From Cyanodermella asteris (lineage: Eukaryota; Ascomycota; Lecanoromycetes; Ostropales; Stictidaceae): a stretch of 64,000 nt of DNA. Made by a program: the position numbers and the translations under genes. The DNA is taken from contig UYJD01000011.1 of NCBI GenBank assembly GCA_900618795.1, forward strand, positions 186,001-250,000, in the 5' to 3' direction. Positions 33,744 to 43,275 of this stretch are shown one piece after another (positions within the stretch are counted from its first letter, which is position 1; each line of letters begins with the position of its first letter). The notes under the pieces were generated by a model that searched no databases, was not told the origin of the DNA, and worked only from the letters and a program-made list of their open reading frames with translations.

Positions 33744-35558
33744 ATGGACCAAGCCAGTCTGCAAACTGCATCACAATACGTGAACAATCTCCTGCTCGCG
33801 CGTGGGCTGTTGCGCGATGGCGTTTCGATCGATTTCGCCGCTCCGGCCAAAGGCGGGCACAACAACACCATGGCCGGCGTGATCAACCTGGTCCACGACT
33901 TGGTGCTGAGACGAGATGTGGGTAACAGTGAGGAGGGGTATGAGATCCTGCTGACAACCATATAGCGCGAAAGCGAACACCTTGCAACTATATCGCAATC
34001 GTTCCAGGAGCTACGAACACGCGCAACACAATCCAACCAGACCATCTCGAAACTGGAGGCGGAAAAGATTAACGTCCAACGCGACCTGTCCTCGGCTAGA
34101 ACACAACTCCGGCAGGCGAAAGCGGATCTGAAATCGATCGAAGCTAAGAACAGAGCATACAAGGAAGACATCCAACGTTTGCGACTGAGTGTTGGCCAAA
34201 TCAGAGCACAGTGCGCGAACGACGTAAGAAAACGGGACACGGCAATTTCACGCCTGAAGAAGCATATTGATGTGCGCCGGACGAGGGAAAGCAGCTCGAG
34301 CAACGCTGGTCCAAGTGGTGTGACGATCATTGACCCGACCACCGGCAAAGCGCACTATCCAGCGTCTCTGCTCAAGGACCAGCGAAAGTCTTCGGGAAGC
34401 TCGGTTTCCACGCTTCGAGACGATACCTGCGAACATCTGACGAATCTGAGCGCTGAATTGAGCGAGAATAACGAAGCTTTGGTGGGGCTGGTTCAAAGCA
34501 CAATCACAACTCTGAAGAGCTTGCAAGGTCAGCCCATCGAGTCGCCAACAAATGGGACCAATGGAGAGATCCGAGCTAGTGCGCCCTCATCGGTGGCCCA
34601 GTTTGAGCCTCGCATACACGTTGCCGACATCCCGAGCCTACCTGACATGAGCTCACAGCTGAATGAGACACTGACATCTTTACGGTCATTGTTGACAAAC
34701 CCGTCCTTTGCACCGATCGAGGAGGTCGAAATTCGCGAGGAAGAGCTGGTTCGTCTTCGTGCTGGCTGGGAGGTCATGGAAGCCCGTTGGAAGGAGGCTG
34801 TCGGTCTGATGAACGGCTGGCGACATAGAATGACGAGCGCTGACGCAGGGACAATCGGGCTCGATGACATACAGCGTGGGATCGACATGGCCGAAGAAGG
34901 TCTGAGCGTCGCTGGAAGCCCTGCGCAGCGAAGGAGAAGACGCAAGCGTGACAGCGGTATGAGTCAAGCCAGTGAAATGACCGATACTGCTGAGACGAGT
35001 TTGCTTTCCAATGGATCTGAAGGCCACGTCCAAGATCCTGTTGACGATGCGGAGGACACACCCAAGGTCAAGCGGGTACGGATTGCAGGTCCAGAAGCAG
35101 GTGCTGGTCTATTCCCGGCACCTCAGGTGTTGAAGCCGACATGCGGGAACAGGAGACGGTCACCCTCACCAAAGCGCATCGAATATGAGTATAAGAGCCC
35201 CGGAGATGCAGAAGCCACGCCCACACCGGCTCAGAGGATATCAGAGCCAGTTCCAGCCGAGATTCGTGATGGAATGATGAGCCCAGTAAGTCATGAACCT
35301 AATCTTGCATCGCACAAGCTGACATGTAATCAGGACATCTGGGTAGAGCCAGAATTGACCATAGAACAAAAGCTGAAAGAAGTGCAAGCAGAAGCAGAAG
35401 AGACTCGGCACGTCAAGGGTACTCAGGCAGCAGAACAGCCTGCGCTCGAGGAGTCCAAGCCTGTCAAGCGGAATCCAGTGACGCGAAAGACCAAGGTAAA
35501 GCGCAGGAGCTCGTTGACACCCGCCGAGCTGAACAGACTCATGGGGGTCGGGAAATGA
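33744..35558 (+). CDS. ADIP/afadin-alpha-actinin-binding-like coiled-coil protein, three exons
   Basis: Exons 33744-33917, 33966-35285 and 35334-35558 give 572 residues; an in-frame ATG at 33720 would add eight. Intron 1 (48 nt, GTGGGT..ATAG) joins LVLRRD to RESEHLAT, continuous with the family pattern. Intron 2 (48 nt, GTAAGT..CTGAC..CAG) is in phase and has no stop. The N-terminus has YVNNLLLARGLLRDG and INLVHDLVLRRD, signature stretches of fungal members of the afadin/alpha-actinin-binding (ADIP) domain family. A long coiled coil follows (about residues 60-170, with QCANDVRKRDTAISRLK), then a disordered, basic C-terminus (KTKVKRRSS). Animal ADIP relatives act at cell junctions and centrosomes; a spindle-pole or cytoskeletal role here is inference only. 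Its 3' end lies 46 bp from the 3' end of the convergent hydrolase remnant. Confidence 0.8.
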
Positions 35559-35604
35559 ACATTGAAAGCGTCGTATGATACTTGATACCCACAATTCGAA
35601 TCAA

Positions 35605-36543
35605 TTACAGACCCGCTGATTGCAAGAATTGCAAAATCCTCTCCGTCGTCCAATCTGGACACTCTATCGCCAATTTCGTGCCCTCTTTGACGTAGTTTGG
35701 CCAGATGGCTTCCACGTCGTTCATCTTTGCCAATCCTACTCCATGCAGAACCAACGTTGGCACCTCAATCTTCTTTCCGTTCTTCTGATCCTCGACCATC
35801 AGTTGATAATCCTCATTCGCCGCAGCCTCGTTGACCTCCCTCAACTTATACCACGCCGCCGACACCTCAACGCCGTCATCCTTCTCCAACTGCTTCTTGC
35901 TTTCCTGGTTCGACCCGACCGAGTTCTCAAACAGCGTCTTCACCCACTTGTCGCCCCCGTACGCCGTAATCATATCCGCAGCCAACCCAACCGGCAAGAA
36001 GCTCCAATGAAAATACCTCGTCGCCGCACTCGGATCCGCAAACGCCCCGAACTGATCCACAATCGGCACGATGTCCAACATCCACACCGCCAGGATTTCG
36101 ACGTCCGGGAAATCCGCCTTGCTCGTCGCGACCCGCTGCATGATCCTCGCACCACGGTCGTGGCCGCCCAGGATGACCTGCACCCCCTTGCCGTACCGGC
36201 TCACCAGGCCCTCGATGTAGCACGTGCCCAGCGTCAGCTTGTCCTGGCCCGTCGCGTCGCTGCTGTACGCGATGCCCGGTTGGTCTGGGACGAAGAGGCG
36301 GAACTTGTGCTGTAGCTGGGGGATCATGTAGCGGAAGATGTAGCTGGTTTAGGGGAAGCCGTGGGCGAGGATCATGATGGGGCCGGAGGAGGGGCCGACG
36401 CCGTCGGCGTTGGCGTAGAAGTGCAGGTTAGAGCCTTTGCTGGTGATGTGCCAGTGTTCTTTGAGGCCGTCGAAGCCGGGCAGGGGGCCTTTGTTTTTGA
36501 TGAAGGCAGGAACTTCGCGGCCTGAGCCTGTATTGGTAGCCAT
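35605..36543 (-). pseudogene. Alpha/beta hydrolase (epoxide hydrolase/haloacetate dehalogenase-like), apparently inactivated
   Basis: Reading from ATG 36543, the protein begins MATNTGSGREVPAF and continues to AHGFP, the oxyanion motif. An in-frame TAA at 36349-36351 then stands where a Gln codon is expected (HGFPQTSY in relatives); after it the same frame continues with TSYIFRYMIPQL to a stop at 35605. The nucleophile motif GGHDRGAR and the LDIVP segment are present. At the C-terminus relatives have a G-H-F catalytic-His segment before the last helix; here KLAIEC runs straight into PDWTTERILQFL, so about 8-12 residues including the His seem deleted. No GT donor is available to splice around the stop. 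An upstream ATG at 36585 is a less likely start. Probably a pseudogene, though a sequence error at one base cannot be excluded. Confidence 0.72.
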
Positions 36544-36850
36544 CTTGAGAGAAAGATGGATGAGTGGGTAGTTACAGGAGTTCAATACTGTGGGGTGTGT
36601 TGTTGTGGAAATGAGGAGAAAGTATTACTTAGACCTATCTAAATAATGCTCCTATTTCGGAAGGGGATTGAGTCACGGAGTGCATTCATGGACTTGGACG
36701 GCATTGTGACAAATCATATCCCGGCTCAGATGAGCTCAATTGCCTCGTGCCCCTCCTGCTCAATAGGTACCTATTATTGTGTGGTTCGGCTGCAGGCCTG
36801 GCCAATTGAAATCGGACCGGAGGAAGAGCTGTTGAAGACGTCATCTGACG

Positions 36851-37258
36851 TCACATCTCAGTCAGAAACAATCTCCAAGTGTCCAAGGCTGTGATGCCAA
36901 ACAACTCTTGTAGAATATCGAAATAAGGCCACAAACACTCAGAGAAGATGTTGACCGGTTGCGAGAAAAGCAGAGTAAGTTCTGTGCTGGATGTAATGGC
37001 TCGCTTCGTCCCCTCAGTCAGCGTGTCGTTGGCTGTAACCGGGCACGGCGGACATGGCGGAAAGAACGCTAGACACGGCTTGCAGCCTTCGTAACCAGTA
37101 TCACCCAGCTGAATTCGGAGCTTTCCGTCCCGTATAGTATCTCCTTGATCGAAAGTTCCTGGATGGACTTGGCCGATCTTTTGAGCAACAAAGCCGGCTT
37201 GTACCAGGCAACAAGCTAGGATAGCGGCCTCCTTTCCGACAAGAAGGCAAAATCGCAT
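36851..37258 (-). CDS. Possible small Cys-rich protein, 135 aa
   Basis: A minus-strand frame starting MRFCLLVGKEAAILACC, with a hydrophobic N-terminus broken by a Lys-Glu pair, so only a weak signal-peptide candidate. A Cys/Pro cluster (CKPCLAFFPPCPPCP) lies at about residues 59-73, followed by a mixed tail. I know no family. It stands alone between the hydrolase remnant and the dehydrogenase gene. It could equally be a chance frame. Confidence 0.27.
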   Translation of the reverse strand: MRFCLLVGKEAAILACCLVQAGFVAQKIGQVHPGTFDQGDTIRDGKLRIQLGDTGYEGCKPCLAFFPPCPPCPVTANDTLTEGTKRAITSSTELTLLFSQPVNIFSECLWPYFDILQELFGITALDTWRLFLTEM

Positions 37259-37856
37259 CCTGAAAAACCATAAAATCCCATGGTAGGATTCATGGTGGAA
37301 ATAAGCTTTAGTCCTTAAGCTACCCAGGTGACCGCCGACTTGCTCTACGATTTGCCAGCATACGTCGAGATGAGCGACGGTCGGGTTCCACCAAAACCCT
37401 ACCTATGAAGGCGACTTTGCTGTGATGTAATCGTGGCATGTACGCGGTCTCCTTGTGACATTTTGACATCGATGACCAGAACTCGGCTTTGCGGCTCGGA
37501 GTTTGACCATGGCCACGGCAGGTCTTCTCTGGACAAGGGTCCTGTGCAGAAGTCTAATTGCAGCAATCAGAGTGGCCGGTTCGACTTCCGCCTGGCATGT
37601 CTTCCCTGTGTGGATCGTTCGTGAGTCGACAACATGGCCCCATCCCTTCCCAAGATCGTGATTCAGCTCTGTTGTCATCCTGCTCGCCTCCAAAGGGCTA
37701 TCGTGAGGCTTCAAATTTGCTGGCTCCGTGGACAATCAGGGTCATTAGCTAAGATCTGTGACCCTTCAAATACTGCTCGCAAGTCTCTCATTCTGCCCAC
37801 AGTTTCTTCTACAACTTTGTACGCGCCCAAATGTGATATTCAGAGCAACAGATACC

Positions 37857-38882
37857 ATGGGTTTCCCCTTCGCTATTACTCCTGCTCGCACAGCAGTCCA
37901 CGCTGCGAACTCGTCCATCGCGACCAGGTCATGCTCCTTAGCATTACGTATCAATCCCCCAGCATCCAGATGTTTTACGCCCCTAACGAAAAGTCGCGCA
38001 ATCACAAGTGGCAGTCCAAATCCGCCTCGAGCCACTGCGAACAATGCACCAACGAAGCCCAAATCGCGACCTAGCGATCGAAGTCTACACCGACATGGCC
38101 GTGAAGATTGGCCGCCGCACGAAAAAGCAATGAATCCCGAAGCCGGAAACAAGCGTTTCGCCGATTTCGATCTCGAAGGACGCATCTTCATTGTGACGGG
38201 AGGTGCGCGAGGACTCGGCTTGAACTTGGCAGAAGCCCTTTGCGAAGCCGGCGGACAAGTGTACTGCCTCGACCGACTCCCGGAACCCGACTCACAATTC
38301 CTGATCGCCGCCGCCGGGATCCAGCAGATAATCCCCGCAATCGACTACGGTTACGAAGGCATCAAAAAGATGATGGACATCAACTACGCCGGAGTCTTCC
38401 TCTCCGCGACCGCCACCGCGCGCCAAATGATGAAATACAAGATCCGCGGCAGCATCCTGCTGATCGGCAGCATGTCCGGAAGCATCGCGAACAAGGGCCT
38501 CATCTCGCCCGCCTACAACGGCAGCAAAGCCGCCGTGGCCCAGCTGGGGCGGAACCTGGCCATGGAGTGGGGTCGCGTCAAGGAGGACGGCACCGGGGGG
38601 ATCCGGGTCAATGTGTTATCGCCGGGTTATATTGTGACGTCGATGGTGACGGAGGAGTTTGAGAAGCAGCCGGGCTTGAGGGAGTTTTGGGAGAGTGAGA
38701 ACCTGTTGGGCCGTATTGCGGACCCGGCGGAGTTCAAGGGCGCGGCGCTCTTTGCGTTGAGTAATGCGAGCAGCTTCATGACGGACAGTAATATGGGGAG
38801 TGCAAAGTTCGACAGGCGATGGCTTTTGATGCAGCGACTAACGAGCGACCAGATCATTGATGGTGGACACACTGCCTGGTGA
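37857..38882 (+). CDS. Short-chain dehydrogenase/reductase (sorbose-reductase-like), internally deleted
   Basis: The frame is open from ATG 37857 (MGFPFAITPARTAV; the first ~60 residues are Ser/Arg-rich and could be a mitochondrial presequence) to a stop at 38880-38882, 341 residues. The cofactor motif TGGARGLG is at about 114-121. The active site has Ser near 205 and Tyr220/Lys224 in YNGSK. The C-terminus IIDGGHTAW is typical of NADP-dependent mannitol/sorbose-type SDRs. Two oddities: LPEPDSQF joins directly to LIAAAGIQQ, so about 45 residues (strands beta-3/beta-4 with the Asp of the adenine pocket) are absent; and between SNM and IIDGG lie 54 extra nt that look like an intron (CTAAC branch, CAG end) whose donor reads GGGAGT instead of GTGAGT. 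It is likely inactive or altered, despite an open frame. Confidence 0.6.
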   Translation: MGFPFAITPARTAVHAANSSIATRSCSLALRINPPASRCFTPLTKSRAITSGSPNPPRATANNAPTKPKSRPSDRSLHRHGREDWPPHEKAMNPEAGNKRFADFDLEGRIFIVTGGARGLGLNLAEALCEAGGQVYCLDRLPEPDSQFLIAAAGIQQIIPAIDYGYEGIKKMMDINYAGVFLSATATARQMMKYKIRGSILLIGSMSGSIANKGLISPAYNGSKAAVAQLGRNLAMEWGRVKEDGTGGIRVNVLSPGYIVTSMVTEEFEKQPGLREFWESENLLGRIADPAEFKGAALFALSNASSFMTDSNMGSAKFDRRWLLMQRLTSDQIIDGGHTAW

Positions 38883-39151
38883 ATGATGTCAAGATATTAG
38901 CAAGATAAATCTGAGATCCTTTCAGAACTGGACTTTCGGCTGGATTGGGGGACTTTACACTGGTTCAGCGTCTAGGAGTGTCATTGTCGATGTATGGCAG
39001 ACAAAGCGCATTGATCATGCACAGGGTGCACGCATCGAGTGTTCGGTGGTTATTGAAAGGATAGTCCTCCGAAGAACCTGATGACTGACGGCTAGTTCAA
39101 GAGCATAGATGTGCTCTCATTGTATATCAAGGTAAATATTCAGCAATCGCC

Positions 39152-39186
39152 GGTTTATTTTTTTTTATATTTTTTTTTATTTTTTT
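39152..39186. repeat. T-rich low-complexity tract
   Basis: Three runs of 7-9 T separated by single A or ATA, sitting between the dehydrogenase and the G-alpha remnant. It may be part of a 3' end region. No gene overlaps it. Confidence 0.7.
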
Positions 39187-39236
39187 GGCGGTGCCCCGTC
39201 TGGCCGAGGGGCGTATCAAATCCTTTCGTTCCGTCA

Positions 39237-39762
39237 CTAAACCAGCCGTGACTCATTCCAAGTCTTGATGGACTGCATGACCTTGGAAATAACGTCGTTC
39301 GTGTCTGCAAGATCGGCCAGATTGACAACGTAGGTTTCCATGACTCGCGTCTCCGACCGATCGAGGCTCAGAAAGCGTTCTCGAATGTACTCTTTGGCCT
39401 CCGTGGCAGACGATCCACGGTACTCCGGCATACAGTTCTTCAGGGGACTTTTGGGCAGCTTCTCTATGAATAAATCCAACTTCGTGAACAGAAGCAGGAT
39501 CTTCGTTTTGGTGAACCAGTGCAAGTTAGCTACTCTGTCGAAGACTCGCAGACTTTCTTGCATCCTGTTCTCATATGAATCATTTTTAGGGAGAAGCAGA
39601 TCGTATCCCGACACATCAACGTCGAAGAGAATAATCGAAACGCATTATCAGAGCATCTGAGCCGCGCCAGATCTCATCAGATCGTGGTCTTGCCACAAGG
39701 CTGTCTTTAGCGCAAGGCCTACTTTACGAGGACAATCGCCTTCAGCGAAGCTAAACAGTCTC
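39237..39762 (-). pseudogene. Remnant of a divergent G-protein alpha subunit
   Basis: The last 125 codons to the stop at 39237 align well by eye with the C-terminal GTPase half of fungal G-alpha subunits: SGYD, NRMQESLRVFD, WFTKTKILLLFTKLDLF, EKLPKSPLKN and the Y-I-x-x-R-F helix. The guanine-specificity motif NKxD is replaced by TKLD and the TCATDT loop by LADLADTN. Just upstream, in another frame (stop at 39648), ALWQDHDLM resembles the LWxD helix of the helical domain. Between these pieces the DVGGQ switch region, about 50-60 residues, is missing, and no P-loop GxGxSGKS is present upstream. Stops close the frame immediately 5' of the C-terminal piece and no splice acceptor joins it. A broken, once-divergent paralogue rather than a working Gpa protein. 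Confidence 0.65.
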
Positions 39763-39894
39763 ATTGGCGCAGCATGGTGTCCCTGGTGTCTCCTTGTTCG
39801 CGTGAAAGCGGTCGAATTAGCGCCTATTTCTCGTTTCCTGAATAATGAGAAGCCCCGCAAGGAAGGAAGGGGTCTGTTCAAGACGCTTTCGACG

Positions 39895-41686
39895 TCATCG
39901 TGGCCGCAATGCACGAACATTTCTCGAAGCAGCCGCCTCATCGCTCTTCCTCTTCATCGCTTGAGTTCTCGGCTCTAGTAGCTTTGCCAAGTACGTTTCC
40001 GCATTAGCATCTCCCGGGTCCTCGACTCCCAGCTCAATCAGGGCATCCACGGCATCTCGACCCCCCGTCCGCGCCGCTCGAAGAGCATTGAGCATGGGAT
40101 GATGCGAGATTGCTTGGTGTCTTTGCGGCTTCGTGTACGGATAATGTGGAGAAGCACCATGCTTTGCCAAAACTCGTATGACATTGGCGTGGTTGCAATT
40201 CGCGGCCGACGCCATCAGATAAGCTTCGTTCCAGACGGACTTTTTGAAATAGTCGCATGGTTTCATCCATTTGGTCGTTCCAGCGAACGTCATGCTAGCA
40301 CCGTGCGATAGCAGGACCTCGACAATGTCGGCATGGTCGTGGTCGAGCCTGACCGCTGCCGTCAGTGGCGTGTCTCCCCATTTGCTTCCGAATGTTATGT
40401 TTGGCTCTGCACCATGCTTGAGGCACATCTCAACTGCAGCCAAGTTTCCAGATGAAATTGCAGCGTTCAGTGGATGGGAGGAGCAGTAGCGGCGAGAAGG
40501 CCCTATGATCGTTGAAATTGTGCTTTGACATTCCTTTCCCTTCTTCAGTAGTATCTCGAGAGCTTCAAGGGGGCCATTGGTCGCCGCGGCGGATGCTGGT
40601 GCGAAAAACCAATCGGACTGCCCGTGTTGACCGCCGGCACCGTGTTGTAAGGCAAAGTTGATGAATTTGATATCGCCAACCCTGGCAGCTTCGTCCAAGA
40701 TACCTCTTATCTCCCAGCACCATATCGGATGCTGTCTGCTTTCCTGGGCCCAGCTACCGAATTCCTCAAACATGTTTTCCAGCAGCAATCTCACGCCACA
40801 AATATTTCCAGCACGAACGCCTCCACGAAACAGGCCGAGCGTATCGCCCTCGTCAAGCGAACCAATGACCTCTTCACCAAGCATGTATTCAAAAATGTGG
40901 TTTTGACTATTCGACAAGGCATCTGCGACAACAGAATACCACACGTCCTCAGGGACTCGCTTGGAATGGTATGGGAGCAACAAGAGCTTGACGACCTCCA
41001 GATGCCCGAACCGAGCAGCACAAGCTGGAGCGAGGCCAAGCATAGATCTTCTTTCGCTTGAGAATCCCGAGACATACCTCGGAAGCTCAGGAAGTTGTAT
41101 ACCCGGGAGTAGGCTGCTCACTAAGCAAATTTGACCAAGTGCAGCTGCAATGCACAGCAGGTCATAACGGTAGCTCGCGTCGTTGGCATCCCATTGTGAT
41201 TTTGTTTTTGTGAGCAGACCCCGAACAGTGTATTGCTTGTCCAGCAGGCGTGCTATCAGTGTAGATGTTACGTGTTCTCGCGTGATGTTCTCATCTTCGT
41301 GAACAGAGGCGCAAACTTGATCGATGAGGCAGCGAAGATAATCCGAAGAGACTGACTCGCCGTCGAAGAACTTTGCAAACGAGCGGCCCGTAGAAAGCCG
41401 GCTTTCCACGTAGGCTGTCTCCAATCTCCGACAAACATTGCTGCTCGTTCTTCCTGGTCGAGTTTGTGCGTAGACTTCGAAGCCTTCATCCGTCCGTATC
41501 AGCGTCTCGTCTATATGTCTGGCAAAGAATGCTAGCCAAGGTAGTCAGCACGACAGCCGACCGGCTGAGGCCACGGCACCTACAAGAAACGAGTCTCGCT
41601 GGAATGAAGTATTTGGGCTTGTGGCACAATATCAGGGTCTCAAATATCGCTTGCTGAATCTCCAGCGGCAACTGGGAGATGTGCAT
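39895..41686 (-). CDS. F-box-like/ankyrin-repeat protein, two exons
   Basis: Exon 1 (41686-41584) starts MHISQLPLEIQQAIFETL, an F-box-like helix found in fungal ankyrin proteins, and ends in ARLVS. A 52-nt intron (GTAGGT donor, CTGAC branch, CTAG acceptor) covers 41583-41532. Exon 2 (41531-39895) continues FFARHIDETLIRTDEGFEVYAQTRPG; the product is 579 residues. Ankyrin-type repeats are diverged but clear, with units such as HLEVVKLLLL, NLAAVEMCLKHGAEPN, GDTPLTAAVRLDH and NVIRVLAKHGA. The C-terminus is basic (MKRKSDEAAASRNVRALRPR). F-box/ankyrin proteins often act as protein-binding scaffolds or ubiquitin-ligase adaptors; the partner is unknown. The frame is intact. The G-alpha remnant lies about 130 bp beyond its stop. 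Confidence 0.75.
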
Positions 41687-42930
41687 CTTGATCAACGGCG
41701 GAGATTTTGCTTCATAACGGTGAAAACGCCCCCTGAGACATGGTATATGTGCAACACAGAACTGTTCGCCGTCATATAGTACCAAAGAACGATGACAGGC
41801 ACCACAGGAGATTTGGGTGGCGGCTGGGCTCACGGCCGCCTGATAGCGGGCCAGCGGGTTAGGCAGAAATGGCAGGCGCGACCGGCCAACATCATCGCAT
41901 CAGCACTGAGTGAAGCAATCGCAGACAGTATCAGAATCGTGCAAGTAGCTCAAGAAGAAGCAGATATGTTTGAGCCTCTCAAACAGGCTCATATTGGCAG
42001 TACGAGATGGTTGTGTCTTTGCTGCCGCGCAAATGGCGCGAAACGACCAGAACAGACCGTGTAAGCGCCATCATAAAACGTCTGAACGCCGCCTTGAGGC
42101 CTCGAAAGCACATAAAAAAACTAGTGACCAAAGAGCGAAAACAGCGAGAGTATCTTTTTCGTCCATGTACAGAACAAAATCCCTGAAATGAAGAACTTGA
42201 GGGAAATGCAGACTTGAAGTTCGATGGCGGAGAGTTCGCTGAGGCCTCGGTTCGCCTGAGCTCACTAAAAAGCCGGCGAAGTCGCGGGCGGGAAACCCCG
42301 CTGACCCTTGCTCTTTAGCTGCCCCTTCAGTGAGCAGCCAGCCGGAGCTTGCCCACTGGACCCGCCGTTTCGGCTCACACTTCCGAGTCCGAGCCGCTCA
42401 AGCTGGCTCACTGTGGTTGATGCATCGCAACTTCGCGCTCGGGAAGGCTCCTTGAGCTCTTTATCGTGTCTCGTTTGAGCAAGAAAGACACCTTCTGCTC
42501 ATGCCGTGGTTCATCCATGCCGGAGCTTTGCGAGAGGATGAGTTCGAAGGCTGACGGTACCAGCTGGTAACGAGGTTTTGCAGCCTAACTGTATTGAGCG
42601 TTCACTATTCCCGAGAAGGTACCACAGATCGCGATTGCACTAATCCTGGAAGGTCGACAAGTGACGAGGTGATAGACTTCTCTGTGGATGAGCCACTCAA
42701 CATCCGTCCCACATCGTAAAGGAAATCTGCCTCCAGCAAATCGGTCGGGCAAAGATCGTTCTTTACCAAGACGAGTCTGTGGCACGCATGACCAGATCGA
42801 GCCAAACCGGATCCTCAGAATATCTAGAACTCATCAAACTCACCAGCCAGTCTATCGGACACTACTCAAAGGTAACTATCTCATACCACCCATCACCGCC
42901 ATCCGGACACGATTTCCAGCACTCCCCACC
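41687..42930. other. Intergenic region, divergent promoters
   Basis: About 1.2 kb between divergently transcribed genes. Only short frames; no repeat or RNA gene recognised. Confidence 0.5.
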
Positions 42931-43275
42931 ATGCCCTCCCTCCCCGCCCTCACAATTTACCTCTTCGGCCTCACCGCCCTCCTCGCCGGCCTCCAAACCG
43001 TCTACGATCCGACAAACACCGCTTTCGGTCCTCAACCCGCATCGTGTACGCCAGCATTTCAAGGCAACGGCCTATGCGCCACAGCCGTCGGGGCATTCTA
43101 CCTCTTGGCGGCCGCGCAGGAGAACCGAAAGTTCTTTGTCTTGACGCTGTTTACGCGGTCGCTGACGACGGCTGTCTTTTGGCAGTATGGGGGAACGTGG
43201 CGGATGGCGGCGATTTGGGAGGGGAGTGGGGTGGTTTTGACGGGGCTGGCGTTGCTGCTGTCGAAGGGGCGATGA
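42931..43275 (+). CDS. Small four-helix membrane protein, 114 aa
   Basis: The ATG at 42931 follows a CA-rich leader and opens MPSLPALTIYLFGLTALLAG. Four hydrophobic segments are visible, at about residues 4-22, 48-64, 68-86 and 92-110, with conserved-looking motifs AAAQENRKFFVLT and FWQYGGTWRMAAIWEG. This matches a small uncharacterised integral-membrane family I recall from ascomycetes. No catalytic residues are evident; function unknown. The frame extends upstream to 42688, but those codons look like leader. Codon use is strongly C-ended, as expected for a real gene. Confidence 0.7.
   Translation: MPSLPALTIYLFGLTALLAGLQTVYDPTNTAFGPQPASCTPAFQGNGLCATAVGAFYLLAAAQENRKFFVLTLFTRSLTTAVFWQYGGTWRMAAIWEGSGVVLTGLALLLSKGR

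Noticed and set aside
35605-36327. Treating the second part of the hydrolase as a stand-alone gene starting at an internal Met
   Set aside because: The start would lie after the oxyanion motif and lack the first beta strands; it is continuous in frame with the upstream part across the stop.
37570-37600. GGTTCGACTTCC as a tRNA B-box
   Set aside because: The flanking bases do not form a T-stem and no A-box or acceptor stem could be paired.
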